Assembly (NCBI GenBank): GCA_021298355.1
Contig: JAJTEH010000018.1
Span: 1 to 46,670, forward strand
Source of the DNA: Flammeovirgaceae bacterium
GTDB taxonomy: Bacteria > Bacteroidota > Bacteroidia > Cytophagales > Cyclobacteriaceae
Direction of reading: 5' to 3'
DNA: 46,670 bases
Shown one piece after another: positions 1-8,176 of the stretch (its first letter is position 1; the number at the start of each line of letters is the position of its first letter). Below the pieces are notes generated by a model that ran no database searches, was not told where the DNA came from, and saw only the letters and a list, made by a program, of their open reading frames with translations. The translations under genes were made by a program, and so were the position numbers.

Positions 1-588
1 TTAACCATTACAAAAAGCACAACTACAACTTTAACCCAAACCGCTTGCGATAGTTTTGAGTGGCACGGCACAACATACACCGAAAGCGGCTCGCATCAGT
101 TTGTAACAACTAACTCAGTTGGATGCACCCATACAGAAACATTGGCTTTAACCATTACAAAAAGCACAAATTCAACTTTAACCCAAACTGCTTGCGATAG
201 TTTTGAGTGGCATGGAACAACATACACAGAAAGTGGAACGTATCAATTTACATCAACCAATGCAGCGGGTTGCACGCATATTGAAACGTTAGATTTAAAA
301 ATAAACAAAAGCACTTTATCAATGCAGACTAAAACCACTTGTGATAGTTTTGAGTGGAATGGCATAACATACACGGAAAGTGGAACGTATCAATTTACAT
401 CAACCAATGCAGCGAGTTGCACGCATATTGAAACGTTAGATTTAAAAATAAACAAAAGCACGTCATCAATGCAGACTAAAACCACTTGTGATAGTTTTGA
501 GTGGAATGGTAAAACCTATACACAAAGCGGAGCATATCAGTTTAAAACTACAAATGAAGTTGGATGCACACATACCGATAATTTAGAC
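1..588 (+). repeat. Four in-frame 147-bp tandem repeats inside the T9SS protein gene
   Basis: Units lie at 1-147, 148-294, 295-441 and 442-588. The 147-bp period is a multiple of three and encodes 49 residues. Units 2 and 3 share long identical DNA stretches, including at synonymous positions, which points to recent duplication or gene conversion. More copies may lie upstream of the window. Confidence 0.9.
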
Positions 589-1050
589 TTAGAAATTGTA
601 TTGTTTGATGAAACACTGACGTATGCTAATAATTTACTAACTGTAAAGCAAAGCAATGTTGATTACCAGTGGATAAATTGCAACAATGGAAAAACCATAG
701 AAGGAGAAATAAACCAGTTTTTTAAACCTAAAGAAAATGGAAAATATGCTGTTATAATGTCAATAGGAGAATGTAAAAAACAATCAGAATGTTTTGAAGT
801 CGCAGATTTAACTGAACTTGAATTTAAAGTTTATCCTAATCCGTTTACTACTGAGGTATTAACGATAGTAATTCCTGATACAACAGATTACGAAATTGTA
901 TTCTTAAATTCGCTTGGTATTGAAATGGTAAATTATAAGGGAAATTCGAGCAATTTTTTAAACGTAAATTTCGTTTATGAATCTGGTGTGTATATAGTTA
1001 TACTTAAACAAAATGGAAAGATAAAGTCGCTTAAATTAGTTAGAGATTAA
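1..1050 (+). CDS. Secreted repeat protein with T9SS type A sorting domain (5' partial)
   Basis: The reading frame is open from the first base, so the gene starts outside the window; 349 residues are visible. The first 196 residues are four tandem 49-residue units sharing the core CDSFEW.G.TYT.SG.YQF followed by GCTH, each with two conserved cysteines. A spacer of about 75 residues follows, then a C-terminal region starting near YPNPF and ending SLKLVRD, which fits the type A sorting domain that sends Bacteroidota proteins through the type IX secretion system to the surface or medium. The role of the repeats is unknown; by analogy with other such proteins they may act in adhesion (inference). 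No catalytic domain is visible in this part. Confidence 0.8.
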   Translation, partial: LTITKSTTTTLTQTACDSFEWHGTTYTESGSHQFVTTNSVGCTHTETLALTITKSTNSTLTQTACDSFEWHGTTYTESGTYQFTSTNAAGCTHIETLDLKINKSTLSMQTKTTCDSFEWNGITYTESGTYQFTSTNAASCTHIETLDLKINKSTSSMQTKTTCDSFEWNGKTYTQSGAYQFKTTNEVGCTHTDNLDLEIVLFDETLTYANNLLTVKQSNVDYQWINCNNGKTIEGEINQFFKPKENGKYAVIMSIGECKKQSECFEVADLTELEFKVYPNPFTTEVLTIVIPDTTDYEIVFLNSLGIEMVNYKGNSSNFLNVNFVYESGVYIVILKQNGKIKSLKLVRD

Positions 1051-1135
1051 ACAGGTTGTTGTATACTTTACTACACGTGATCTAAACTAAAAATCAATCC
1101 GATTTCTTTTAACCTCTACCACGCGCCACTCATTA

Positions 1136-2041
1136 TTAATGAAGTGGCCGTTTTTTTATCATACCACCTTTTATATCGGTTACGCTGCTTTCCACTACAA
1201 AAGCTTCGTCATCTATTTTAGCAATTTCTGTTTTTAGTTTTTGTAATTCTAAGCGAGTTATCACTGAGTAAATTACATCTGTTTCTTTCTTATGTCCTTG
1301 TTTGCCATATCCGCTCTCTCCCTTTAAGATGGTTACGCCTCGTCCCATTTTTTCGATAATGGCATTTTTGATTTCAGTACTCTTTGAAGAAACAATCATC
1401 ACTCCAGTGTATTCTTCAATACCGTGTACAACGAAATCAACTGTTTTAGATGCTACCAAATAAGTAAGAATAGCATAAAGAGCTGTTTCAATATTAATGA
1501 GATACGCAGCAACTGAAAAAATAATGATGTTAAGAATTAGAATAAAATCGCCTACCGTAATAGCTGTTTTCTTGCTCGAATAAATGGCTAGTACTTCGGT
1601 GCCATCAATTACACTTCCTCCACGAATGGATAACCCAATGCCTAAGCCCAAAAAGAAACCACCAAAAAATGCTATTAATAATTTATCATCTGTAACAACC
1701 GGATAATTAATTAACTCTACACAAACTGCCAATAAAACTATGGCAACTAATGTTTTAAAAGCGAAGTTGCGCGAAACTTGTGTATAGGCAATAAGGATAA
1801 ACGGAATGTTGATTAAGAAAATTAATAAAGAAAGATTGATACCGTATAATACTTCAATCAACAATGAAATTCCTACCACGCCACCATCTAAAAAATTATT
1901 GGGTAATAAAAAACCTTTTAATCCCAACCCTGCCGAGAGTACACCGAAAACAATAAACACAACATCTTTAATAGCGCGTGCCCATTCAATTCGCCTGTTT
2001 CGTAGTTCTTTAAGTGCTTGTAATCTTTGTAAACTTCCCAT
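1136..2041 (-). CDS. YitT family membrane protein (DUF161/DUF2179)
   Basis: The 301-residue protein has about five or six hydrophobic helices between residues 25 and 205. A soluble C-terminal domain of about 90 residues (EYTGVMIVSS...GRGVTILKGESGY) matches the DUF2179 domain that closes YitT/YpjC-type proteins. Length and order are normal for the family. Its transport or regulatory role is not established; the C-terminal domain is thought to bind a small ligand (family knowledge). The gene starts 36 bp after the stop of the MreB-like gene on the same strand, so the two are probably co-transcribed. The start ATG at 2041 is followed by a basic cytoplasmic stretch before the first helix. Confidence 0.85.
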   Translation of the reverse strand: MGSLQRLQALKELRNRRIEWARAIKDVVFIVFGVLSAGLGLKGFLLPNNFLDGGVVGISLLIEVLYGINLSLLIFLINIPFILIAYTQVSRNFAFKTLVAIVLLAVCVELINYPVVTDDKLLIAFFGGFFLGLGIGLSIRGGSVIDGTEVLAIYSSKKTAITVGDFILILNIIIFSVAAYLINIETALYAILTYLVASKTVDFVVHGIEEYTGVMIVSSKSTEIKNAIIEKMGRGVTILKGESGYGKQGHKKETDVIYSVITRLELQKLKTEIAKIDDEAFVVESSVTDIKGGMIKKRPLH

Positions 2042-2077
2042 GTTGGAAGATACAAAACAAGTGTTAAACCAAAAACA

Positions 2078-3097
2078 TTAATGTTGAAGAACCAAAACGT
2101 TTTTAAATTTAGATGGTTGTTGCATAACCTTAGTAATGCCCAAACTTACCGAAGTTAATGCGTTTGGATCTTGCATTACTTTTAATCCGGTTAGTTTTTC
2201 AATTTTTTCTTTTACGCCTAATAATAATGAAGAGCCTCCCGTAAGATAAATACCGCTCTGGTATATGTCGGCAGCTAATTCTGGCGGACAATTTTGTAAT
2301 GTCTTAAAAATAGCTGATTCAATTTCCGAAAATGTGGGTTGCAATATGTTTACCATCTCTTCGTAAGAAATAACAATGGCCTTAGGAATTCCATCTTCTA
2401 ACGATTTACCTTTTATGCTTACTGCATTAGGTTTTTGTTTGATATCCAGATAAACGCCTCCGATTTTTTTCTTAACATCTTCCGCAGTTTTTTGGCCTAT
2501 CAGCAACTGATAATTTTTTCTCATATAATCCTGAATGGCCATATCGAACGCATCGCCTGCTGTACGAATGGATTCAAATGCAGCTACACCCGAAAGCGAG
2601 ATCACGACAATTTCAGTTATACCACCACCTATGTCAACAATCATTTTACCTTTAGGTTCTTCTATGTTTAAGTTTAAGCCTAATGCTGCTGCTAAGGGTT
2701 CGAACAATAAACCGGTGTGTCGCGCACGAAATTGTTCTAATGAATTTCTAAAGGCTTCGCGCTCAACGTGTGTAGTATGATACGGAACACCCGAAATAAC
2801 CTGATCGAAACCTTTGCTGAATAGGGAACGACCAAAAACTTCTTCTACTAAAGTTTTGATCATTTTATCTGCTGCTTTATAATCGGCAATTACACCTCCG
2901 CGTAAAGGTTTAATTGGGTGCAAAGCTTCGTGTTCTTTTCCCCAACAAGCGTACGCACTTTCGCCTACAGCTTTAACGCGCTGGCTATCGTCTAATACAA
3001 TGTAAGAAGGTTGATTAGCCTTTATGCCCGATTTATCGGTGATAAGGGTGTTGTTGTTTCCTAAATCGATGGCAAAACTTTTATCGCGTAGAAGCAT
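2078..3097 (-). CDS. MreB-like bacterial actin (rod shape-determining protein family)
   Basis: The 339-residue protein has MreB length and the actin-fold signatures: phosphate-1 loop FAIDLGNNNTLI near the N-terminus, LRGGVIADY, the LFEPLAAALG segment, phosphate-2 loop IVDIGGGITEIVVISL, and adenosine loop YLTGGSSLLLGV near the C-terminus. MreB polymerises under the inner membrane and guides wall synthesis. This copy is divergent from canonical MreB (LEPLAAAL for IEEPMAAAI) and has no mreC, mreD, pbp2 or rodA beside it, so it may be a secondary paralogue rather than the main shape gene. It leads a probable two-gene unit with the YitT gene. Family is certain; the exact role is not. Confidence 0.85.
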   Translation of the reverse strand: MLLRDKSFAIDLGNNNTLITDKSGIKANQPSYIVLDDSQRVKAVGESAYACWGKEHEALHPIKPLRGGVIADYKAADKMIKTLVEEVFGRSLFSKGFDQVISGVPYHTTHVEREAFRNSLEQFRARHTGLLFEPLAAALGLNLNIEEPKGKMIVDIGGGITEIVVISLSGVAAFESIRTAGDAFDMAIQDYMRKNYQLLIGQKTAEDVKKKIGGVYLDIKQKPNAVSIKGKSLEDGIPKAIVISYEEMVNILQPTFSEIESAIFKTLQNCPPELAADIYQSGIYLTGGSSLLLGVKEKIEKLTGLKVMQDPNALTSVSLGITKVMQQPSKFKNVLVLQH

Positions 3098-3336
3098 AAG
3101 TAACTTTGTTTAACAAGATGTAAAATACAGGAAGGTGATAAAAAAGTATGACATAAAAATACTTTTAAATACAATTGTTATCTACGTGTTGACTTAAAGT
3201 TCAAAAAAATACCTTTGGCTTTTTTCTTACCGCGAATGTTGCTCTTTAATGGAAGAGGGGAAAGGCGTGCTGTTTTATAGATTTTATTTTCTAGTTTAAA
3301 ACCTGGTGCGGGCTCGGAAAATTTAAAATTATGGAA

Positions 3337-3377
3337 TTCAAAAATAAAACAGTCCACGAGGTAACTCGTAGACTGTT
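3337..3377 (-). terminator. Rho-independent terminator of the amidohydrolase operon
   Basis: A 13-bp stem with one mismatch pairs 3348-3360 with 3365-3377 around a 4-nt loop. On the minus strand it is followed by GTTTTATTTTTG (3350 downward). It lies about 90 bp past the stop of the last amidohydrolase gene. The rest of the 3098-3465 gap shows only a possible non-Met frame (see rejected list) and no clear gene. Confidence 0.75.
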
Positions 3378-3465
3378 AATTAAATTGATTTCAAAAAAAA
3401 ATTAATGCCTTGCTGCTAAAATCTAAAGTCTTATTCAAAAAAGAATAGAGATAACAGGTAGGTCA

Positions 3466-4776
3466 TTATTGTTTAGCTTTATTAACTCCCGGATCGCGTT
3501 GTAAAAACTCATCATACAATTGCGTTTGTCTGCTCACCATCGGTATTTGCCAACCATCAATAAATACGTGTTTAATGTTGGTTTTAGTTTCGAACGGATC
3601 GCCATCGCAAATAAATAAGGTAGCAGATTTGCCAACTTCTATCGAACCTAATTTATCGGCCACTCCAAAAATTTCTGCGGGTACAATGGTAACGGCTTTC
3701 AAGGCTTCTTCTTGTCCCATACCGTAAGCGGCAGCATACGCAGCATGGTAAGGAAGATTTCTAACATTTTCTGCTTGGCCCGTTTGTAATGCAACTTTTA
3801 CTCCCGCTTTACGCAATAACCCTGGGTTGGCATAAGCTCTATCATAGCGATCGTATTCGCGAGAGGGTACGGCTTGCACAGGTCCTGCAATAACAGGTAT
3901 TCCTGCTTTGGCTATTTCATCGGCCACGCGCCAACCTTCTAACACTCCGGTTAATACAACTTTCTTAATCTTTTTTTCTTTAATCCATTTCAATGCAGCT
4001 GTTATATCTTTCGATGCGTTGGCTTCAATTAACAAAGTTTGTTTACCTCTTAACACAGGCAATAAGGCTTGCAACTCTGGATAGTAACCAACACCTTTTC
4101 CGTTGGTGGCAGAATCGAGTTTGTGGTATTGCGTGGCTTTGTCCCAAACATCGTTTAGTTTTTCCATGGCTTTATCGGTAGCCTTTTTAATTTCATCATC
4201 TGTTCTTCTATCCCAAAAACCTCTGCGACCTGTATTTGGAAAGTTAAGCACCACTCCTTCGAAACCGGCAAACATTTGATCGGGTGTATAACCGTGTAGG
4301 TTGATTAATGCAGCTGTTCCTGGAAACATGCTTCCTTCCGGATTTGAAATAACAGTTGTAACACCGCTTACTCTTGTAACAGGAATTAATGCTGAGTTTG
4401 GATTAACAGCAGTTAGGGCTTTCATTTGCGGCACTACATCACCTACTTCATTAAAATCGGTTGTACGCGGATCCGAACTTACTTCCACTAAACCTAAACG
4501 AGTTCCGCTGTCAATCATACCAGGATAAATAAATTGTCCTTTGCAGTCGATTACTTCTGCTCCTGAAGGAATGGCAATGTTTGTTCCTACGGCTTCTATC
4601 TTTCCGTTTCGAATGATAACCGTTCCGTTATTGATGATGCCTTTTGTAACCGTATAAACAGTTGCATGGGTTAAGGCAAACGTTCCATACTTGCCTTTCG
4701 GGCTTTGCGCAAAAGTATAGCTAAGCGTTAAAAATAAGGCTATTGCTATGGCTATTGTATTCAATGATTTTTTCAT
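3466..4776 (-). CDS. Secreted amidohydrolase-like protein lacking the metal-binding HxH motif
   Basis: The 436-residue protein begins with a clean signal peptide (MKKSLNTIAIAIALFLTLSY, cleavage after AQ), so it is periplasmic or outer-membrane facing. The composite amidohydrolase fold is clear: the N-terminal beta segment (IIRNGKIEAVG), PGMID at the end of strand 1, and the C-terminal AxIFGVADKLGSIEVGKSATLFICDGDPFE block. The HxH metal motif that should follow PGMID is replaced by SGTRLG (about residues 90-95). Later ligand positions also differ: LIEANAS, VVLTGVLEGW, and LQTGQAEN where the catalytic Asp normally sits. It is the last gene of a three-gene operon, 8 bp after the canonical member. 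It is probably a non-metal or non-catalytic partner (inference). Confidence 0.8.
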   Translation of the reverse strand: MKKSLNTIAIAIALFLTLSYTFAQSPKGKYGTFALTHATVYTVTKGIINNGTVIIRNGKIEAVGTNIAIPSGAEVIDCKGQFIYPGMIDSGTRLGLVEVSSDPRTTDFNEVGDVVPQMKALTAVNPNSALIPVTRVSGVTTVISNPEGSMFPGTAALINLHGYTPDQMFAGFEGVVLNFPNTGRRGFWDRRTDDEIKKATDKAMEKLNDVWDKATQYHKLDSATNGKGVGYYPELQALLPVLRGKQTLLIEANASKDITAALKWIKEKKIKKVVLTGVLEGWRVADEIAKAGIPVIAGPVQAVPSREYDRYDRAYANPGLLRKAGVKVALQTGQAENVRNLPYHAAYAAAYGMGQEEALKAVTIVPAEIFGVADKLGSIEVGKSATLFICDGDPFETKTNIKHVFIDGWQIPMVSRQTQLYDEFLQRDPGVNKAKQ

Positions 4777-4784
4777 GTTCGTGA

Positions 4785-6167
4785 TTAATTAAAGCCAAAC
4801 AATTTCACCATGGTTTGTTCTGCGCCTTCCAAACAATTTTCGTGGTTGTGAAAATATTTATGGAAGGTGGCGTTATCGGTAGTTCCTTTCGGATCTACAT
4901 AAATGCGTTGGTCGTCAGCATCTTTCTCTCTGTCAAATCGTACCACACCATCTACAAGCGTAAGCATAGGAATGGTGTAAGAAGATAAAGGATGTCCTTT
5001 AAAAATAGCGATGTCGGCTTCTTTGCCTACTTCAATTGAACCTACGCGGTTTTCAATACCTAATTGTTTGGCCGCATTGATGGTGATCATTGCCAATGCT
5101 TCATCGTCTGTTAGTCCGCCATACTTTTGTGTTTTGGCAGCTTCGTGGTAGAGGTGGCGAATTAGCTCTTCACTATCGGAGTTGATAGAAGTTACCACAC
5201 CATTTTTGTGTAATATCGCTGCGTTATATGCAGTTGAGTAATACACTTCAAACTTATAGGCCCACCAATCGGCAAACACAGATGCCATGGCTCCAAATTG
5301 TGCCAACTCGGGTGCTACTTTAAAGCCTTCGTTTACGTGTTGGAAAACTAATTTTTTAACACCAAAATCTCTGCACACATTTAATAACATATAAATTTCA
5401 TCGGCACGGTACGAGTGACAATGAATGATGATGTTGCCGCGTAAAATATCGGCCATCGTCTCTAACCGATAATCGTAAGCCGGAGGTGCGCCTCTGAAAC
5501 CTTTTGTTTTAGATGCCGCTTTGTAAGCATCCCATTTCTCCATGTATTCTTTTCCTTCGGCAAAACTTTGGCGGATAACGTGCTCTACACCCATGCGTGT
5601 TCGGGGTACTATACCATTACCACTACCATGCACACGTGTAGGATTTTCGCCTAATGCAAATTTGATCGTGCGAGGTGCGCCATCCATGCGCAAGGCGTCA
5701 GCATCTACGGTTCCATACCGATGTTTGATTGTTTCGCATTGGCCACCTATAGCGTTGGCAGAACCATGCATAGCGTGTGAAGTGGTGCAACCACCCGCTA
5801 ATGCACGGTAAATAGAAACATCTAATGGATCAAGCGCATCGCCAACAAAAACTTGTCCGGTGTTGGGTTGTGTGGCTTCGTTTACTACCGATAAGGCAAT
5901 GTGCGAGTGTGCATCAATTATACCCGGCATAACGTGCATGCCGCTTGCATCGATAACGTTATACCCAGCAGGAGCAACTAAGTTTTTTCCTATTTGAGTA
6001 ATCTTTCCATCTTTTACTAACACATCTGTATTTTCTAATGTGCCTTTTGTTACCGTTAACACAGTGCCGTTTTTAATCAGCACATTTCCGGTGAGCGATT
6101 GTGCTTGTGCCCCAAACCAGGTGCAGCAAAGCAGCAGAAAAAATATTTTTAGTTTCATGTTGATCAT
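4785..6167 (-). CDS. Secreted metal-dependent amidohydrolase
   Basis: The 460-residue protein has a signal peptide (MKLKIFFLLLCCTWFGAQAQ); the second Met at 6158 is an equally good start. The full amidohydrolase ligand set is present: HxH in PGIIDAHSHI (residues 87 and 89), His in IIIHCHSYRADE, His in LVFQHVNEGF, and the catalytic Asp in TSINSDSEELIRH. The family hydrolyses C-N bonds of cyclic amides, dipeptides or related compounds using one or two metal ions; the substrate cannot be read from the sequence. It sits between two homologues that lack these ligands, with 7-8 bp gaps, which suggests that the three act together in the periplasm. Imidazolonepropionase- or prolidase-like activity is possible but unproven. 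Confidence 0.85.
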   Translation of the reverse strand: MINMKLKIFFLLLCCTWFGAQAQSLTGNVLIKNGTVLTVTKGTLENTDVLVKDGKITQIGKNLVAPAGYNVIDASGMHVMPGIIDAHSHIALSVVNEATQPNTGQVFVGDALDPLDVSIYRALAGGCTTSHAMHGSANAIGGQCETIKHRYGTVDADALRMDGAPRTIKFALGENPTRVHGSGNGIVPRTRMGVEHVIRQSFAEGKEYMEKWDAYKAASKTKGFRGAPPAYDYRLETMADILRGNIIIHCHSYRADEIYMLLNVCRDFGVKKLVFQHVNEGFKVAPELAQFGAMASVFADWWAYKFEVYYSTAYNAAILHKNGVVTSINSDSEELIRHLYHEAAKTQKYGGLTDDEALAMITINAAKQLGIENRVGSIEVGKEADIAIFKGHPLSSYTIPMLTLVDGVVRFDREKDADDQRIYVDPKGTTDNATFHKYFHNHENCLEGAEQTMVKLFGFN

Positions 6168-6174
6168 TTTTATA

Positions 6175-7896
6175 TCACGGTTCTTTATTGCCTTTCACAG
6201 GGAAACTTCCGAAGCGACCGGCTGTCATGGTTCCTTCAAAAATGGTTGCATCAAGGGCAACATTAAATTCTACTTTTAAAGCATTGCCACCAAAATCTGC
6301 ATTGTAATAGAAAGATAATTTGTTGCCATCGATTGAGATGTCTTGCAATTCATAATCGCGGTTTGCCATGCTGGAGGTAAGTGTTCCAGTCATTTTTCCT
6401 CCATCATTTTTAATGCTGATGATGCCCGTGTTTGCTCCTTGTGGCGTATCGGCTGTGTAAGACCAACGGCCCGAAGCATCTGCTTTTTTACCTGATCCTT
6501 CTGTTTTCTTTTCTTCTTTACTTTCTTTTACCTCTTGTTTATAGAGAACACCATCTACAAAAACGTAACGTACTTTTGCTTTTTCGTTGAAGTAAGATTT
6601 ATCGCTGATAACGATGTTGGCCATTTTGCCCACCTCTAATGTTCCTACTCTGTCGCCAATGCCAAGCAATTGTGCAGGTGTGGTGGTTAAGGCAGCTAAT
6701 GCCTGATCTTCGGTTAACCCTGCAGCGATTATGTTTCGTAACGTTGCAGGTAAATCTTTTGCTTTCGCATTGTTGGTTGAAAACGCAAACGCAACTCCGG
6801 CTTTCTGAAAAGCACTGGCTTGGCCAAAATATTTATTGGTAAATTCTTCCTTGCGTTTGTCGAGGGCTTCTTTTTCTAACTCAGTTGCTGTTTTAGGTTT
6901 ATCAGGTTTGTTTTCCTTCTTTTCGTCTTTTTTATCTTCTTTCTTTTCTTCTTTCTTATCTTCTTTTTTCTTCTCTGGTAAATCTAAACTTAAAAATACT
7001 TTTGCATTGGCATTTTTGATTTTGTTGATTACATCCCAACCTTCTTTTACATCTACTAAGGTTAGATTAAAACCTAAATCTTTTTGCAAATTAATTACAC
7101 GTTGCACATCCAACACTTTTTCTGCTTTAAAGGCAACGGCTTGTTTTTTATCAATCACAGGATAGAAAGCTTGTAATACACGATCAGGTTGCGGTCTTTC
7201 TAAACCATTTCTGTTAGAGGCATATACGGCTTCATAATTTTTAGTGAGGCTGGCTTGCTGGTATAACTCTCTGAATTTGGCCATTACACCGATAATGGTA
7301 TTCGGGTACATTCTTTCAGCAGGTGTTAATTCGCTGTATAGAGCAGCGTTATTTTGCAATACCATGTTATCTGTTCCCGTGCCACCTAATAAGATAAGTG
7401 CAGTTTGCCCGGGCAACATACCGCCATAGGGCGCAACATGTGCTAAAGTAAAACCTGCATTGCGCCACTCGTCAATGGCTTTATCAGCAGGGTTAATAAA
7501 GGTTCGCACATCGTTTTGCGGTGTAATGCCTGCTTTATCAGGTGGTGGATTACCGGGATCTTTCAATCGCTCGCGGCCTTCTTCTTTCGGTTTGGTTACA
7601 CCCGTTCTGGAAAAACCATCAATAAAGCCCGCATAAGCTTGCATGCTGTCGGCTTTAATAACCCACGCATCAGCAGGTATAGTAATGTTTTTTCCTACGG
7701 CTTTGATGACTCCGTCTTTAATCAGAATGGTTCCCATTTCGATTTTCTTTCCGGGAGCCTGGTTGATGTTTACGTTGGTAATGGCGTAGGTTTTGGTTAC
7801 AGGAGTGAGCACAACTTCATCTTGCGCCTGCAAGTTGGTTGCCCAACACCAGCACACCAGCAACACCAGTTGCCACAATCTGTACTGTTTTCTCAT
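6175..7896 (-). CDS. Secreted amidohydrolase-like protein with Lys/Glu-rich insert and C-terminal extension
   Basis: The start is placed at 7896 (MRKQYRLWQLVLLVCWCW, signal peptide ending LQAQ) rather than at an upstream Met at 7923, giving 573 residues. The fold is composite amidohydrolase (ILIKDGVIKAVG, YAGFID, LLGIGDRVGTLEVGKMANIVIS), but the HxH after GFID is replaced by GFSRTG and the catalytic-Asp region reads AFSTNNAK. About residues 308-352 form a highly charged insert of repeated KKEDKKEEKK type. The last 100 residues (WSYTADTPQG to the end) are a beta-rich extension resembling small lipocalin-like domains. It is the first gene of the operon. An intact frame argues that it is functional, perhaps structural or substrate-binding (inference). 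Confidence 0.8.
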   Translation of the reverse strand: MRKQYRLWQLVLLVCWCWATNLQAQDEVVLTPVTKTYAITNVNINQAPGKKIEMGTILIKDGVIKAVGKNITIPADAWVIKADSMQAYAGFIDGFSRTGVTKPKEEGRERLKDPGNPPPDKAGITPQNDVRTFINPADKAIDEWRNAGFTLAHVAPYGGMLPGQTALILLGGTGTDNMVLQNNAALYSELTPAERMYPNTIIGVMAKFRELYQQASLTKNYEAVYASNRNGLERPQPDRVLQAFYPVIDKKQAVAFKAEKVLDVQRVINLQKDLGFNLTLVDVKEGWDVINKIKNANAKVFLSLDLPEKKKEDKKEEKKEDKKDEKKENKPDKPKTATELEKEALDKRKEEFTNKYFGQASAFQKAGVAFAFSTNNAKAKDLPATLRNIIAAGLTEDQALAALTTTPAQLLGIGDRVGTLEVGKMANIVISDKSYFNEKAKVRYVFVDGVLYKQEVKESKEEKKTEGSGKKADASGRWSYTADTPQGANTGIISIKNDGGKMTGTLTSSMANRDYELQDISIDGNKLSFYYNADFGGNALKVEFNVALDATIFEGTMTAGRFGSFPVKGNKEP

Positions 7897-8176
7897 GGAT
7901 ATATAGTTTGGGTAAAAATTCAAAGAGTCAATATAGAATAGCTTTGGTAATTCTCTAAAAACTGGTACAGGAACGGCACGAAATAGCCTTGAAAGGATTG
8001 AATTTCTAGGGAATACTTAAAACTTATTTAAAAGCCCCGATGAATCATCGCTTATGAATTGCAGTAGGACGCGAAAATGCTAATTTGCATCTGTAAAATG
8101 ATGAAGTGGGTTAATTTACATTTCCAAGAAATCCAATCTTCATTTTAACTTTACTATCAACTAAAATTTTAATCCT

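Noticed and set aside
3182-3376. Open minus-strand frame ending TRR-stop with lysine-rich C-terminus (KSNIRGKKKAKGIFL)
   Set aside because: It has no Met start and runs into the operon terminator; a GTG start is possible but unsupported. It may be a gene remnant, not a gene.
6836-7165. Open frame rich in Ser/Phe on the plus strand
   Set aside because: It is the antisense shadow of the Lys/Glu-rich insert of the amidohydrolase-like gene.
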